A stretch of 64,000 nucleotides of DNA from contig JAZHRO010000019.1 of assembly GCA_037157565.1 (NCBI GenBank), positions 64,664,501-64,728,500 of the forward strand, written 5' to 3'. Below, piece after piece: positions 11,570 to 24,489 of the stretch; the stretch's first letter is position 1, and the number at the start of each line of letters is the position of its first letter. This DNA is from Thalassia testudinum (Eukaryota; Streptophyta; Magnoliopsida; Alismatales; Hydrocharitaceae). The notes under the pieces are model-generated. The model was not told the DNA's origin and did not search any database. It worked only from the letters and a program-made list of their open reading frames with translations. Made by a program: the position numbers and the translations under genes.

Positions 11570-13010
11570 AATTAAGTCTAATAGTTTAATGGTGAATTGA
11601 GATCTGATTCTTTCGTCTTCAGGGAAGTGATTTAGTACACTCTCACTTAGGTCATTCTCTTAATCTTTTTAAATTTTTTCTGACTTTTTCGTTTTGAGAT
11701 TTTTTTGGTCTTTTATTACTTTTTTTTTTTTGTCTTTTGAATAAGTAGGAAGGTAGAGAAATAATAGGAGAGCAATGAAATGAAAGTTCAACTTTTATTG
11801 CATTAACAAAAAGGAAAATTGCATAAGGAAATGAAAATACAATCAACAAGATGACATTGGATACACATGAAGGGGTAGGAAGCTCACGACATGGAGGACA
11901 ATGGTTGTTTGGGTTTAAGGAATTAAAAAGATAACAAGAAATACAAATGAATCAAGGCCTCTGAGTAAGGATTCCTAGGTTGATTTATACTAAATAAAAG
12001 AAAACATGAGAAAAAGTTTATTACATTCAACAAAAAGAAAAGAAGATGGTGAGATGGAGATGGCATGTGTGTAGGAGGTGAGTGAGATGATGGTGATCAT
12101 GTAGAGTGGTGGATGGTTAGCCACAAGGTGGTGTGGTGAAAGGAGCACAAAAATCAAGGAAATAAAAAGTACATGAAGAATGCTAGAAGAATAAAAGGAC
12201 ACTAATCTACTTGCATTGAAATAAAAAGAGCTACGCTACTAGGAAAGAAGAAAAAGGAGATGAGAAGGAAAGTCCCATGCCAGGAGATGGCTTGTAGGAT
12301 GGGTGGTAGCTAGATCATTAGTCCAAGGACCTACACCACCTCAACATTGCAGCAACATCGTGGAAGAGCACTCATGGCCGTCCACCATTGCCATGGAGGG
12401 GAGAGAAGTGGAGAGTGGAGAGGGTGGTGTTGGGTAGAGAATGGAGAGGAAGGGGGTGTTTTGGCTATGGAGGTAGGTTTTTATAGAGTTTAGGCTAAGG
12501 TATGGTGCACCTAGGGATGGATTTAGGCATAGGATAAGAGGCACAACTTAAGGCTTTTAGAGGCATCTAGCATACGTGCATGCTAAGGGTGGTGTTTGGA
12601 GTTTAATTGGGTATCCTAATGGTGGTTTAAGGAGGTGAAAAAAGGCTTGGTCATGAGTTAATAGGTTAGGAATTGAAGATTGGACGTCTAAAACTAAATC
12701 TAGATGACTTGAATGTCCAAATTGGAAGTCTTGGAAGTGTTTTGGAGGATCCAATTTGGAGGTTGGTCTGGTTTGGATGCCCAGAACATGTTTTGGACTT
12801 CCAATTTGTCTGCTTTGGACATCTAGAGAGTGTGTTGGACATCTAGACTAAGGTTGGGTGAGTTGCACGGGTTTTGGAATTGGGTTTTCAGTGTGTTGTA
12901 GGGTTTTGGATGTCTAGAATTGTTGTTGGACATCCAAAACCATGTTGGAAGTGTATATTGAGGTGTTTTGTGATGGGTTTTGGATCCTAGGTTCTAAGGG
13001 ATTAATGGGA
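11570..13010 (-). mobile_element. probable LTR (group G), minus orientation
   Basis: A TATA box (TATAAAA in the complement of about 12480-12490) faces left. Upstream of it, in that sense, lies a palindrome ladder (12683-12934). The left end carries an AGGGAAGTG block like the AGGGAGGC blocks near the 3' ends of LTRs D and E, suggesting an Athila/Tat-like relative. I could not identify exact termini or a target duplication, so both boundaries are approximate. Confidence 0.4.
12683..12934. repeat. palindrome ladder TTGGACGTCCAA type (group G)
   Basis: GACGTC-type hexamers begin at 12683 (GACGTC), 12776 (GATGCC), 12796 (GACTTC), 12818 (GACATC), 12838 (GACATC), 12909 (GATGTC) and 12929 (GACATC). 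Spacings within groups are 20, 22, 20 and again 20 bp. Flanks are TTG...CAA, so the ancestral unit was probably TTGGACGTCCAA. Most changes are C to T or G to A at the central CpG. Confidence 0.6.
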
Positions 13011-14672
13011 GATGATTAGGGACAAGACAGGTGATCTAAATGGGGGTTTAGATAGGGTCTTAGGTTGGGTTATGCGCATTTTGTGTACACAAGTGTGTAT
13101 ATTTGTGTGGAGATGTAGTGTGAACCTGTGTACTTGCATTAAGTGTGTGTGCACATGGATTGGAGTTATGGTGTGTGTGAATGTGATGTTAGACATGCAT
13201 TGGTTTGCCTTCTCTCTTCCTCTGTCTGGATCTTCTTGCTACTGTCTCCCTTTCATCTGTTGTGGGAATTGCTTGATGCAGTCTTCACATATCCGCCTAC
13301 ATTTTCATTTCAGCACAAATCTCGCTCCTCTCCTATGGGCCTGCATACATAAATTAACAATATTTGTAACATGTCCATAGAACTGGAGAAAATAGGTTAA
13401 AAATATACAAAAATGCATATGCGTGATATGCATAAAATACATGCTCTATTTACAATGTAAGCTAGGTATTTAGCCTAATCGAGTCATTTTAGGACTTGTG
13501 ATTGCTGTGTAATCAATGTGCTATCAGATGCTCTAAACTATTTAGATCTCTAAGTTAACACACATCAAGTTATTTAATCTAGCTAAGTACGTAACCCTAA
13601 TCGTACTAAGGGACTTACGTCATTTAACTGAAAAATAATCGAATTGTTTTATTTAGATAAAATGTAATCATATTACAAGAAACTTGAATGACTCTCTTAA
13701 GGCATAGAAATTCCAACACTGCTTGCTATTGAGATAAAGCCTCTAGCTCCAAAGGATGAGGTGAGGTTGATAATGGAGATGGTTGAGATGTCCACTTAAC
13801 CAATTCCTAGGTGAGGTAGTCCTATTGAAAGGCCTCTAGCTCTTGATGGACTACAAATTGTCGTCGAACAACCTACAAGGTGAGATGTGCCTTCATCTCC
13901 TTAATAGCCTCTTCTAAGGATGAGTGGAATCTAGCCCAGGATGAGGTAATCTTCTAGCAGTGCTCCTCGATATTAACATAAGGGATAGGAATTGAACCTT
14001 CTTCATCAACTCTATTCACATATTTGAGATAGCAATTCAAAGCTGGGAGTTGGTCCCCTCCAACCTCTCATTATTGGCCTTAAGATTTGACTCGACTATT
14101 ATAGGGCATTGCACCTCTCCTGAAGATCCTCAAGCCACCCACGAAGGTCATGAGCCCCCTCCTCTGCCTGCATTGGTAGCATAGCCTCTGCATCCACCTG
14201 ATCAACGAGTTGTTGCTCATGCAGTCAACCTCCTCTTGTGCTTACCCTCTTGACATGGGTGAGGATGGAGGCGACGTAAGGGGTGCACGAAAGAAGGTGC
14301 TAACTGATCTTCTCGAATTACACCAGTAGACAAGTGGAGTAACACATCAACCAAGGAAGATCAAAGGAATAGTGGACATAGATGGAATCTTACCCTATGG
14401 AGGATGCCCATGTATGTATGCTTATCTAATACCCTAAGGGCTTTGACATAGGATTGAGAGAACTCATAGGCCCAATTAAGGCCAACGTCAAGTAATTCCC
14501 TTCACACCTCTTTAGGAAATCCTTAAGGCTCATCCCCTTCATGGACGACTACAAGTTATAGGTTTGATTGTTTGAAGGGGAAGGCTCTCTCCCCTCCCAC
14601 TTTTGCATTGAGAGCTTGCAAGAGGGGGGACTCATCGCGACGACCAAGAGAAAGGATTAAACTACACTCTAC
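13011..14672. other. no recognisable gene
   Basis: 13011-13380 holds overlapping chance frames rich in GTGTGT and TGTGTA words. 13700-14660 reads like decayed minus-strand coding sequence rich in Leu, Glu and Arg, but with many stops and no domain I can name. It may belong with the Asn/Tyr-rich pseudogene to its right. Confidence 0.35.
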
Positions 14673-15432
14673 CTAGGGAGGAAGATGATTGAAGGCAGAA
14701 GGGAGGCCCTCATCACTATTTACTACTAATGTCAACCAAGGAACAAGATGTCCATGAGTGTCATGGATGACCTCCCCCTTGTGTACATCCACAACTTTAA
14801 GGGAAGGACAAGGAGAAGTTCCACCCCTAGTCTTCATCGTGTCCTTTGCAATGGAGTAGAAAGGAAGAGTTAATAAAAGGGAGTTCACATTTATATGGTG
14901 GGTTTGGATATATAGGATGAGATATGGACGAAGAGAAATGTGATTGATCATAATTTGACTCTCTATTTGCATATTGAGATTGAAAGTTATAGTAAGAATC
15001 ATTCAAATAATGAAGCTGATATCTAATCGAATTACTTGTGGAGAGATTGCCATAATGCAATCCATTCAAGATGGCTTGAATCATATACAACTTAAGTGAA
15101 TAAGTAATTGACTTGATCAACTATGGTTGTAGGAAGGTGTAGTTTGATTAAATTAATAATTGGAGCTTGAGTCAAAATTAGGGCCATTAATCCAACCTTA
15201 ATTTGATGAATCATAAGGGATATGTGGGTTGGGTGTCGACATTTGATAGCTTGGACTTAAATCAAAGTTAAAGCTTTTTGTAAGCATAGTTGAGAAAGAT
15301 CAAATGAATTTGGATGATCTCTTAGTAAGTTATTGTACCCATATGAATTCATCAAATTTGAATTATAAAGAGTGAATGATCCATAAGGTTTAGGTGAAGA
15401 GTCATTCACAAAAGTATTAATAGATGGGCAGT
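14673..15432 (-). pseudogene. decayed Asn/Tyr/Ser-rich coding sequence with internal repeat (left part)
   Basis: Minus-strand frames read as Asn-, Tyr- and Ser-rich protein (about 14827-15120: SSSISHPIYPNPPY; about 15260-15430: VNDSSPKPYGSFTLYNSN, then LMNSYGYNN and LRDHPNSF). The last block recurs in 18045-18180 on the other side of LTR A0 as VNDSSPKLYGSPTLYNSN, then LMNSYEY and SRDHPNP. The composition resembles the start of the reading frame in element E, but no family is recognised. Probably a dead ORF of a non-autonomous element; several stops and shifts. Confidence 0.45.
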
Positions 15433-17998
15433 TGTTATGATCCGATTCTCGAATTCCTACATAACTTGACACCAACTAGCCTAAACTAATCCCAAGACGT
15501 AATTGTCCAACGATAGCCAAAAGTAGGAAATAAACCACATTCACATATGTAATATAACTAGGTAGAATGAAAAATAAAATAGTAAAGGAAAGTAAAGCAA
15601 CTGTCTCAAAAGTAGTACATGCCACCACAACAGAAAATAAAAAGTAACAAGAACAGTAATTTTTAATTCCAATACTCACAACTATAGTAGTAACAAAAGA
15701 GTTGAAAAGAAAACTACTACGACTAGACTCGGCTGGGCTATGCTCCCTTTACAGCCGAAAACTTAGGCTGTTCAACTTTTGATCCTGAATAGGGTTACGA
15801 AAAGACGGAATCAGCGAACGGTAAATAAAATGGTGTTTACATTATTTATGTGCAAGTAAAGTAAAAACAATGAGATTTTATTCTCAATTTCATTTCTCAT
15901 TTATATATTTCTAATTCATCTATTTCACAAGGTATCCAAACATTTCTTGATCTTACTTGTTTCTCATGGAAACGATCTTGATTGCAGTCTTTTCCGTGGA
16001 GTAGTAGGTACACGTAGTGCTCTTCTAACCGAGAGTGTCCCTCGCAGTAGTCCTACATCCAGTCAACCACCTCGAGATCACTGTCGTGACAGTGGTAATT
16101 ACGACATGCGTGATAAGCGCACGGGTAATTACCCCGCATTGGTACGCGGTTAGTTGTTTCCATTAATAAGTACGCCTAAGGTACAACACGAAACAGTATA
16201 GAACCTTACCTTCTCATAACAGGGGTCTCGTCCCTCAGAACCAAACAGCGATCTCGCCCCTCCACAGTCCGCATACCCTCATCCGACTACTTTGGTTTGT
16301 CCAGTAGACCTAACAAAATCGATGTAGGTGGCTAGCTTAATCCGGACCCCGTAAGGTGGCTAGCTCCCTCTATACACTAGTAGCACGCTTCGATATCACG
16401 TACGCGAGAGCCAACATAAGTCGATGTAGAGTAGCCAATCCTAACCACGAGTCTCAACCTAAGGGCAACTAGCTCCTCTATACACTAAAAGGGACAATTG
16501 CTTTCCTTGATATTGGGTACACAAGGGCTAGCTCACTTCCCGTCTACATCCTATATTCCTTTTATACACAGGAGTTCTATTCCTAATTCCCCGTAAAGTT
16601 CATGTTCATACTCATCTCATTTATCTATATTCAGATCTCATGTTTTATAACTCGTTCCTCATCCATATACAGGAAGCTCGTGTTGTCACCATTCAATTCT
16701 CAATCATATACATGCAGCTTGTGATTTCACTATTTAATTTCTCATTCACATAAAAATAGCTTGTATTTTAACATACATAAGTAAACAGAGTAACTTAGCA
16801 TCAAACTCATACATTTCTACCTTATGGTTCATTCCATATTGTAGAGTTTCAATCAATTTAATATAAGCAATCATATTCTTATTCACATGTTAACAAATGA
16901 ATTAAACTATTCTACCGGATATCACAGAAGGAATGAGAGCTTGAACCGCAGATCTCGTCATCTCCGTAAGCTCCGAACACGCCACTGGCTAATAATCTAT
17001 AGCGATGATTAATTTACATCAGATGAGGTCAAAACAGAAGGTATTCAACATGAACATGTAGAGAAACTCGAGTGGAAAACAGTACTTTGTTTGCGAAAAT
17101 CTAATTCCATTTAGACCCTAAACGGGCCAAAAACACGATTACTGTCCAAAATCAGACGTCAGATCTCACCTTATGTTTCCTGCGATATCCTCAGACATCT
17201 GAATTCCTCTGCGACCATCTGAAAGCAGCTCCAGACATCGAACAAAGCTTCCGATAGTCTGGAAGTACTTTCGGACATCTGACGACGTGATCAGACGTCC
17301 AAAAATGCCTGAAAAAGTGCACCGCGCGTCTTCCCAAAGCCCTCACCTACATACGAAAACCTGCAGACCCATTAATGGCCAAACATCTCCTATGTTACAA
17401 TCTACATGACGAAAAGTAACGCAAGAAGATACGTGCCTCGTGCAATATTATACCTTCAGATGTCTAGCTTTAGTTTCGGACATCCTGGTACCTCTCCAAA
17501 TGTCTGGTCAATGCTCCAGACACTTGATATTAGAAAACTTTCAGTACCAGAACATTCTCCACAACACTCCTCTACTCGCAACGCCGCCTGTAGCGCACCG
17601 TAGCAACTTCAACAACTGCAGAGGGCTGGGAGGTTGCCTCCTCGAGCCCCTCCTCGTGCGCGTGCCCACCATCGGTCGCGCGAGCTCCGCCGAGCTCTCA
17701 AAGGTCCTTCGACCTTCACGCTTTTTCTCTCTCCATCTCTTTCGTCACTCTCGTTCTCCCTCACCACAGCCGCACAGGAAGGATGCTGGAGGTGGTTGGT
17801 GGTGAGCAGGTAAGGGTGGTGAGAAGGGAAGGTTTAAATAGAATGGGGTTAGGGTTTAAGGTGAGGGATGTGGAGAGAGAAGCTCTACGCACTGCCCGCA
17901 CCCAGAGTGCAAAGGAATGTACAAAAATTCCTACTTTTAGATATTCAGACTGAAACTCCAGATATCTTATCCAACTAAAAAGACAACGTATCATTTCA
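15433..17998 (-). mobile_element. solo LTR A0, about 2.57 kb
   Basis: Related along its length to LTRs A1-A3: it begins TGTTATGATCCGATTCTCG, contains the shared CTTGATTGCAGTCTTTTCC block (about 15970), and ends TCATTTCA. In its own sense it runs leftwards and ends in the ...GTTACA-like terminus of Tekay/Del-type LTRs. Candidate 5-bp duplications GCAGT (15428-15432) and GCAAC (17999-18003) agree at three positions, so it is probably old. A TATA-like TATTTAAA lies in the complement near 17835. A ladder of GACGTC-type sites begins at 17194, 17214, 17234, 17254, 17274 and 17294, exactly 20 bp apart. Confidence 0.65.
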
Positions 17999-18015
17999 GC
18001 AACATTCATATGACA

Positions 18016-18241
18016 AGTTTGGTTGAAGGTTTGCATATTAAGAATGACCTAATGGATTTGGATGATCTCTTGAAAAGTTAATGTACTCATATGAATTCAT
18101 CAAATTCGAATTATAAAGAGTAGGTGATCCATAAAGTTTAGGTGAAGAATCATTTACAACATTACTAATATATGGGTGGTGTTCAAAATGTGAGAGGAGA
18201 TGAAAGAGTAGGAAGAAAGTAGAGTGAAAGACAACAAACAA
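18016..18241 (-). pseudogene. decayed Asn/Tyr-rich coding sequence (right part, repeat copy)
   Basis: About 140 bases (18045-18180) match 15290-15432 in the same orientation at roughly 85% by eye, and both translate to the same protein block on the minus strand. With LTR A0 removed, the two copies would sit as a tandem repeat of about 49 residues. The LTR therefore inserted in or beside a coding tandem repeat; the copies are not target duplications of the LTR. Confidence 0.45.
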
Positions 18242-20790
18242 TCAAGTCCACCAACCTCAAAAGGGGGGAGAGAGTTTAGAGTTCAAAGTTTAAGTACAAT
18301 CATAAAAAAATGGGAACTAAATGCACAAGTCAGGCACCAAAAATTGATCATAAAATTTACTCATGAGAAAGAATGGTGTTGTGAGCAAAAACATAATTAT
18401 TTACAAAATTTCAAATTGTCTAAAATGAATAAGTATAAATGGGAGTTAGAGCCATCCCCAAGGAAATAAAATAATCTAAATTATTCATTCTTAACCTAAA
18501 CTATCTTTTTTTTGAGGTTTGGGGATGTGTTTTGATTTTTTTTTTGAGATTTTAGAATAGGAGATTAGAACTAATCCTAAATCTAGTACCAATCCTAAAC
18601 TAACAAAATAAAAATTACACAAAAAAATGATGAATCTAATTATTAAACTAGTGAGAATGAGAACAAAATCAAAATTTTACTAATGAAAAATAATGCTAAA
18701 AGTACAACTAACAAGAGAGTACAAAGAGAGCGAATGAACAATGGTAAAAATATCCTTAGATTCAGTTATAGGCCTATATGACAACTTTATGTTTATTATT
18801 ACATGAACAACAGTAAAAATATCCTCAGATTCAGTCTATTTACATCTATCCATTCACCATGTTTTGGATATGATTTGCGCTACGAAACTTAGATTCTTGC
18901 AAAAATCAAAGCTTAGGACGAGATGAGTTCGGTACCATTGACTTATTTTGGGTAAGGTTAACCTAGATTGAACTGAACATGCAAGTGTTCTTGCTCTAAG
19001 AGATGGTTTCACCTAACCCACACCCAGAGTATCGATGGATCCGATTATCACTCTCTCGTGAACTCAGATTTTGAGACATTACACAAAGCCTTTGAGCCCC
19101 CCCTTCAAATATGTCTAAGGGAACAAAACCTCTACCGTAAACTCGGTCAAACTATTGGTTACAAGAGGAGCTTGTTTCTGCCAGCATCTTATAAGATCGA
19201 AATCCTGGGACCCTTTTTCTCAGCTTCGATTCACTCACCTCAGAACAAAGCAGAATTCCAACACTCATCGTTAAATCGGCCCACTCCATTTGTAATTCTG
19301 AATTCAGAAAGTAGCCACTAAATTCCTATGGTTTCATCACATGGCAGCTGTTGTAAATTAATAAACTTAGCTTCAGGTTTTTGTCCCTTAAGATAGGGAT
19401 CCCAGCATGACTACTGCAACAATTTGTTTATTTAAAAAACACAAATATCTTCACGATGTCCTTCGAACACCATAGATAAAATCGATCTATTTCGACTTCG
19501 GAACCGGACAGGTAAATACATACGTGATAACTGAAGGCAGTGGAATGAACTAAGACTGGATGGAGATATCAACATTAGATGATCAGATATGGTCATGTCC
19601 ATACGGAAGTTAACTTAGCCACCCAAACACAATTTGCAATTCGTCCAATCCCCAATAGCTGTCGTTCCAACTCCAACTGATCAAACGAGAAAGAATTAAG
19701 AGAGATCACACGAACAACACAACAAACTAAAGCAGAAGACAAGGACGAACAACGTGTAGTCCCTCGGTAACACCACCGAAGCTCTGCAAGGAACGAGCAC
19801 GGGATGATCACCAAATGGAACCCACAAAGCGAGAGGCTTCGTGTTGATCTCCGCCAACGTGCATGAACAAACGCACGCCACGATTTAAAAAAAAATGCTA
19901 AACCTCTCTCGTGGAATACCACGCCACCCCAATCTCTCAAGGGGGAAGCGCCCGGCCTCTGGCGTTCTTGATCGACCACCCAAATATCTCAAAAACACCG
20001 AGCAATGCGTGAAAGCTTTTATAACGACAGTACTAAAACTGTCGGTAATTAGAAGTGAACGTAGAGAGAAAAAATACCAATAGCAATGTAAGTATGGAAC
20101 GATTGAGAAATCTAACATAATTGACCATCTCCGAGCAACCAAAGGAAGACGCATAAAAATACGAGCAGAGACTTAGGAAAAGTAATGACACCCATGAGAT
20201 TAGTAGTAATGGATGCTTAAGAATTTAAAAACAATAAAAAAATCGACGATAATTGATGACGGGGGGAACGAAGTCAGACAATGCTTTTCTGGAGCAAGTG
20301 CGTTTCTTTCACTTGGATAAACCTCAGAGCCCAGTGCATTTCATCACTCCAGAAATCACCAACGTAATTAGGAGGGAAAAAAGAAAAAACAAAATTTAGA
20401 AATCAAGAATAAAAGAGAACTAACTGTACTTTTTTTCGTTTTTCACGAGGTCCTCAGAGGATTTTTGCTTGCGAGTTGTTCATCAATCGTACTAAGCAAT
20501 CAGGTCTCAAAGATTTCATGGCATCACGGGACCAGAAAATTAACGGAAAAAAGAAAAGAAAAGGAAAGATGGATCGAATATGAGGTGGAAGCGTGTTATT
20601 TAGGAGAGCACATTCGCTGCACCTTTGGGATTTAGTGGAGAAGGTGAAGCGACTCAATTCCTCGCGATTGCTATTTGAGCCCCAACGAGAGATCGACTCG
20701 AAGAAACCCCCGAAGCTCCAATTTGAAGGGGAGGAAAGGGGTTTACGAAAGGGCTCGATTTGGAGACGAAGGGGATTCTGGGAGCGATTT
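18242..20790. other. no confirmed gene; possible transcribed region of a leftward gene
   Basis: If the 20.8-kb promoter is real, this would be its transcribed part. On the minus strand there are acceptor-like TCCTTGCAG (near 19790) and TTGTTGCAG (near 19420), but the frames between them match nothing I know. 18480-18900 is AT-rich with poly-T/poly-A runs. Confidence 0.3.
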
Positions 20791-20810
20791 GGGGGTCTAA
20801 GGTTTCTTAC

Positions 20811-20904
20811 CTCTGCAGCGGCGACGTAGGGATGATTGGGTTTGGCGAGGGTTGCGGGGGTCGTTTATATACAAGAGGGGGAGCAGACGGAGGGGTTAGG
20901 GTTT
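20811..20904 (-). promoter_or_regulatory. candidate promoter, leader exon and 5' splice site of an unidentified gene
   Basis: Read leftwards: a telo-box AAACCCTAA (complement of 20896-20904), then TATATAAA (complement of 20864-20871), then a short C-rich leader, then CTGCAGAG|GTAAG with the donor at 20806-20810. A pyrimidine-rich sequence follows. Telo-boxes near a TATA box and an intron right after a short leader are common in plant genes of the translation machinery. No coding exon downstream could be identified, so the gene is unnamed and could be non-coding or dead. Confidence 0.4.
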
Positions 20905-20939
20905 TGGGTTGGTTGTAGGGTCGCCACGCGGTTGGGTCG

Positions 20940-22555
20940 GGGTGACTTCGACACATCTAGATTAAATTTGTTTGTAAATGGGTTGGATTAGGTTTAGTTT
21001 ATTTATTAAATGAGTTTATATGTTTCAATTGGAACAAGATCTATCTACACTCATCAAATTTCATTTGATCTGTTTAATTCATTTGATATAAATGAATAAA
21101 CATAAGGATTAAATAGGTAGACATGGGATTTTCTTTTTTTGTTAATTAGGTTTATCGAGTTGAGCGATTCGTGGGGCTGTACTTGACTCATTTAATAAAT
21201 ATGTTAAATGGATTTAAACATGTTTAATGTAACCGGATGTGAATCTATTAATCGGGTCGGATTACACAGGTCTGATTTTTTTTTACAATCTTAGTTGGTT
21301 GTTTGAAGGTAAATGACTCCTAAGATATTCAAGAAATTACGCCTATTCCCCCATGAAATGAGTTCCTCAAGAACTCTTTATTTAGGTAAATTAGAGAGAA
21401 ATTAACTATCTACCACGAACCAATTCTCCAGGTAACATTGTGATTAAGATTGGAATCTACTACTCATGATTGTTCAACCATATCCAGTGGGCTATCGTGT
21501 TATATTTTGATGGAAGTGAAGGAAACTAAAAGCCCAAGGTTTCCTTGCTAATCGACACATCCAAGAGTGTTGATGGGATGTGGTTCTACTTACCATTTAG
21601 AATCCTGGGTCCAAACTTCACAAAATTGGCTGGTAAGTGTGTGAGTCACTTTTCCAATGTATAATAGAGTTGTACGTTTTAATGGTTCGAAAACCTTAAC
21701 TTGCATCTCATAATTGATTCGGTTAATCGCAAGCAAGTTGCGTCGATATGAGTGAAGGTTCCATGTGGGACCATAATGAGAGGTAAATGACTAGAATCTT
21801 GAAAAAAGATGACTCGTAGCCTAAGTTTGGTGTCTCAAACTCTACAAGTCACATAGACGTGTGGGAAAAGGGCCTAATGATATTTCTCCCCGGAGGCATT
21901 ACAATATATAAGAAGAGCACTCATGCACATGTTAAGCTATAATAGCAGAACAAATGCATAACAATGGCAAGTAAGGTGCAACTCTACTAGTAAAAATCCT
22001 TGATTTCGACAAGGTTGGAGGTTCCAACCTTATTCTGTACTTTAAACGAAACATTGATATATGGGTTTTGTTTATATTATCCAATTTAAATTTGACATGT
22101 GGATTTACAAGTTCTCAATAAAAAAAAAAAATCAATTGACATTCATGCTTGATCATTCGTTTTACCATGAATTTCAAAGGAGAAGCAGCCCACAAGGATA
22201 GGTGAGAGAGATAGAGGAAAGAAAGAAAGAAGTAACAACTTAAAACAATAGAATTCAAACTACATCTTCTTCCTCGAATACATCTCCTTGAAAAATCACA
22301 ATTTAGGTTTAGGAAACATAAAATGGAACTTCATCCATGGATATTATTGATTTTGAATGCCATATATTGTCAAGTGGTAAGGTGATAAATGATAACAACT
22401 AACATATGTTGTTTTCCATCTTACAAGAATTAGTTGAAGTGTTCAATAATAGAAGGGTAGGAATCAATTTATACACATATGTGGATAATGTACATTCCAC
22501 TTTTTCTCTTATGCTGCCTTAGCATGATGTAGATGTAGATGCATAAGTAATTAAG
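20940..22555. other. no recognisable gene, AT-rich
   Basis: 20950-21290 has repeated ATTAAAT/AATGGGTT/TCGGGTCGGATT words and could be a decayed hAT-derived short element. The rest shows no domain, terminal repeat or sustained frame. Confidence 0.35.
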
Positions 22556-22559
22556 AACC

Positions 22560-23570
22560 CTAGTTGTGGTTTTGATGATAACAACTCACTAAAATTGGAT
22601 TAAAATTGCTATTTTAGTTTGTGTGTATGCATGTGTGTATTGCCAAAACTGATATGAAGGCTTAAGTCAATTTAAAATGAGTTAAAGTCTCAAGAAGAGG
22701 CATTGGTGGAGAATGAAGTCAAGTTAAAGGTTAAAAGAGAAAGAAAGGTGTTTATGAACCTAGCTCAAATTCAAGGAAGCACGTAAAGTCAAAGGAAGGG
22801 ATTGAAGGGTCCTTTGAAATGCGATTCATGTAATTTAGTACCTTTGACTACAATTTTATCTTTTCTAATAGAAAATTGTGAGGAGAACCCCCATTACTAG
22901 GTGCATTTAGGCATAAATGAGGCCTTTCATGCATTGAGACTCTTAAGGCACGTACTTGGCATCTCATGGCAATTGGCATTACTTTTAGTGCATCAAACAT
23001 TAATAGGTCTATTCATGTGCCTTCCAGGGATTCTCAAACTTTGAATCTAAGGCAAGATGAGCTATTTAACATTGAATGTGTGCCATTAATGCCAAATGCC
23101 ATGAAATTTGCCTTTTAAAAAAGGCATTTGCTTGTTGGTTTGGCATAAGTGAGGACCTTTTCCCAGTTGTATTGGAACCTAAAAGAAGGGTTTACCCCCC
23201 TAAATACTCCTCTATGTAAGGATAACAACCCCAACTTCTTTCCATCGAGCATATTAAAACCAAAAGAGAGCTTTAGCATTCATCTGTAAGCATCCAACTG
23301 CTTTCATTATGCAAGCTAAGTTCTTCCATTTCATCATTACACAATCCTTGAGAGCTCTGAAACTCTCTCCTTCCTTTGTTGTGCTTCTCTTCAATTCAAA
23401 GGAGTACTTAAGCCACTAGCTAGTTCATTCATTCCATTCATTCATTCTAGTATTGGGGGCTTATCCATAGGGTTAATTGTGTACTTTTCTTGATTGAATC
23501 TATTTTTCTACTACTACATTTTGTATTTGAGGACCTAGGATGAGGGTTGCCATCTCTCCACAAGGGAGGG
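22560..23570 (+). mobile_element. decayed Ty1/copia-like LTR (F)
   Basis: Near its start it has GTTTTGATGATAACAAC, the hallmark also present in LTRs L1-L3 (TGTTTTGATGATAACAAAAC). It continues with a leader-like part rich in CTTCC/CATTC and ends roughly at ...TTCTACTACTACA. Exact ends and target duplication are not visible. The family relation to L is by this motif and overall layout only. Confidence 0.45.
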
Positions 23571-24489
23571 TTTGTCTTGGCTAGGCATCAAGAGGGTCTT
23601 GTTTATCAAGGATTAGGCTATCCCCAAAGTATCTTATGCTTAGTGATTTTGAAATTGACTTGAGGAAAAATCCAAGGGTAATTCTTCTTGAGAAGACATT
23701 TTTATCCTACATTACCTCATGTAAACTCCCAACATATCGACCTCAGGCTTTGGGCATCCTCAACCATTCCGTTGCAAAATCAGATATAGATTCTCATCTT
23801 AGCTGTAAGGACAAGTGGCTCTTTCCCTAAAAATAGTTCAAAAGAGGATTTCTATGATGTCTATTCCACTAATCAAACCTTTGATCCCACTCATTTGATT
23901 ATTTTAGGGCCTAAGTAATTATTTTTCCTGTTAAGAGGGTTTCCCCTATAAATTCTTATGTTATGGGTGCTTGTCATCCATCAATTTATATAGTGTATAC
24001 TCATTTAGATATTGCATTATTTTAAATGTTATTTATGTTGTGATTCTCACTATTTACCTATCCTCTCTAATGCTTTCAGTAACATGCTTTGTGCAAAAGC
24101 ACTATAACATCATTATTACAGCATTAGGCAGCTTCATAGTATTTGTACATAGTATTGATGTTTTACCTTTAATGTCATAGATAGTGTTTGGTTTGGATGG
24201 CTAACTAGATGGATGAAGATCTTCTATGACATTCTAGATTAGCAATCCCCGATGCTATTCATGTTGGTGGATCCTTTCATCCCATTTCCATTTGTGCTTG
24301 GACATTTATACCCAATGATAGCTCTGCTTCATCAATCTAACCCACTACTTACCTACATGTAAACTTTTTTAGCCCACTAATTATCTAATAACTTTTTTTT
24401 CGTTCTATAGAATGAGTCACAAAGGAGGTAGTTGGAACTTGTATACGGACCAAGGTTTATTGTTGTTACTTAGAAATTTGAACCCACTC
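23571..24489. other. no recognisable gene
   Basis: A 64-codon open frame (23636-23830) matches nothing I know. The remainder is AT-rich, probably internal sequence of the decayed copia-like element or the 3' end of the Ty3 element to the right. Confidence 0.3.

Noticed and set aside
19255..19310. Possible C/D snoRNA on the minus strand (CGATGAG ... CTGAGG)
   Set aside because: Box C has a mismatch, no terminal stem and no recognisable rRNA guide segment.
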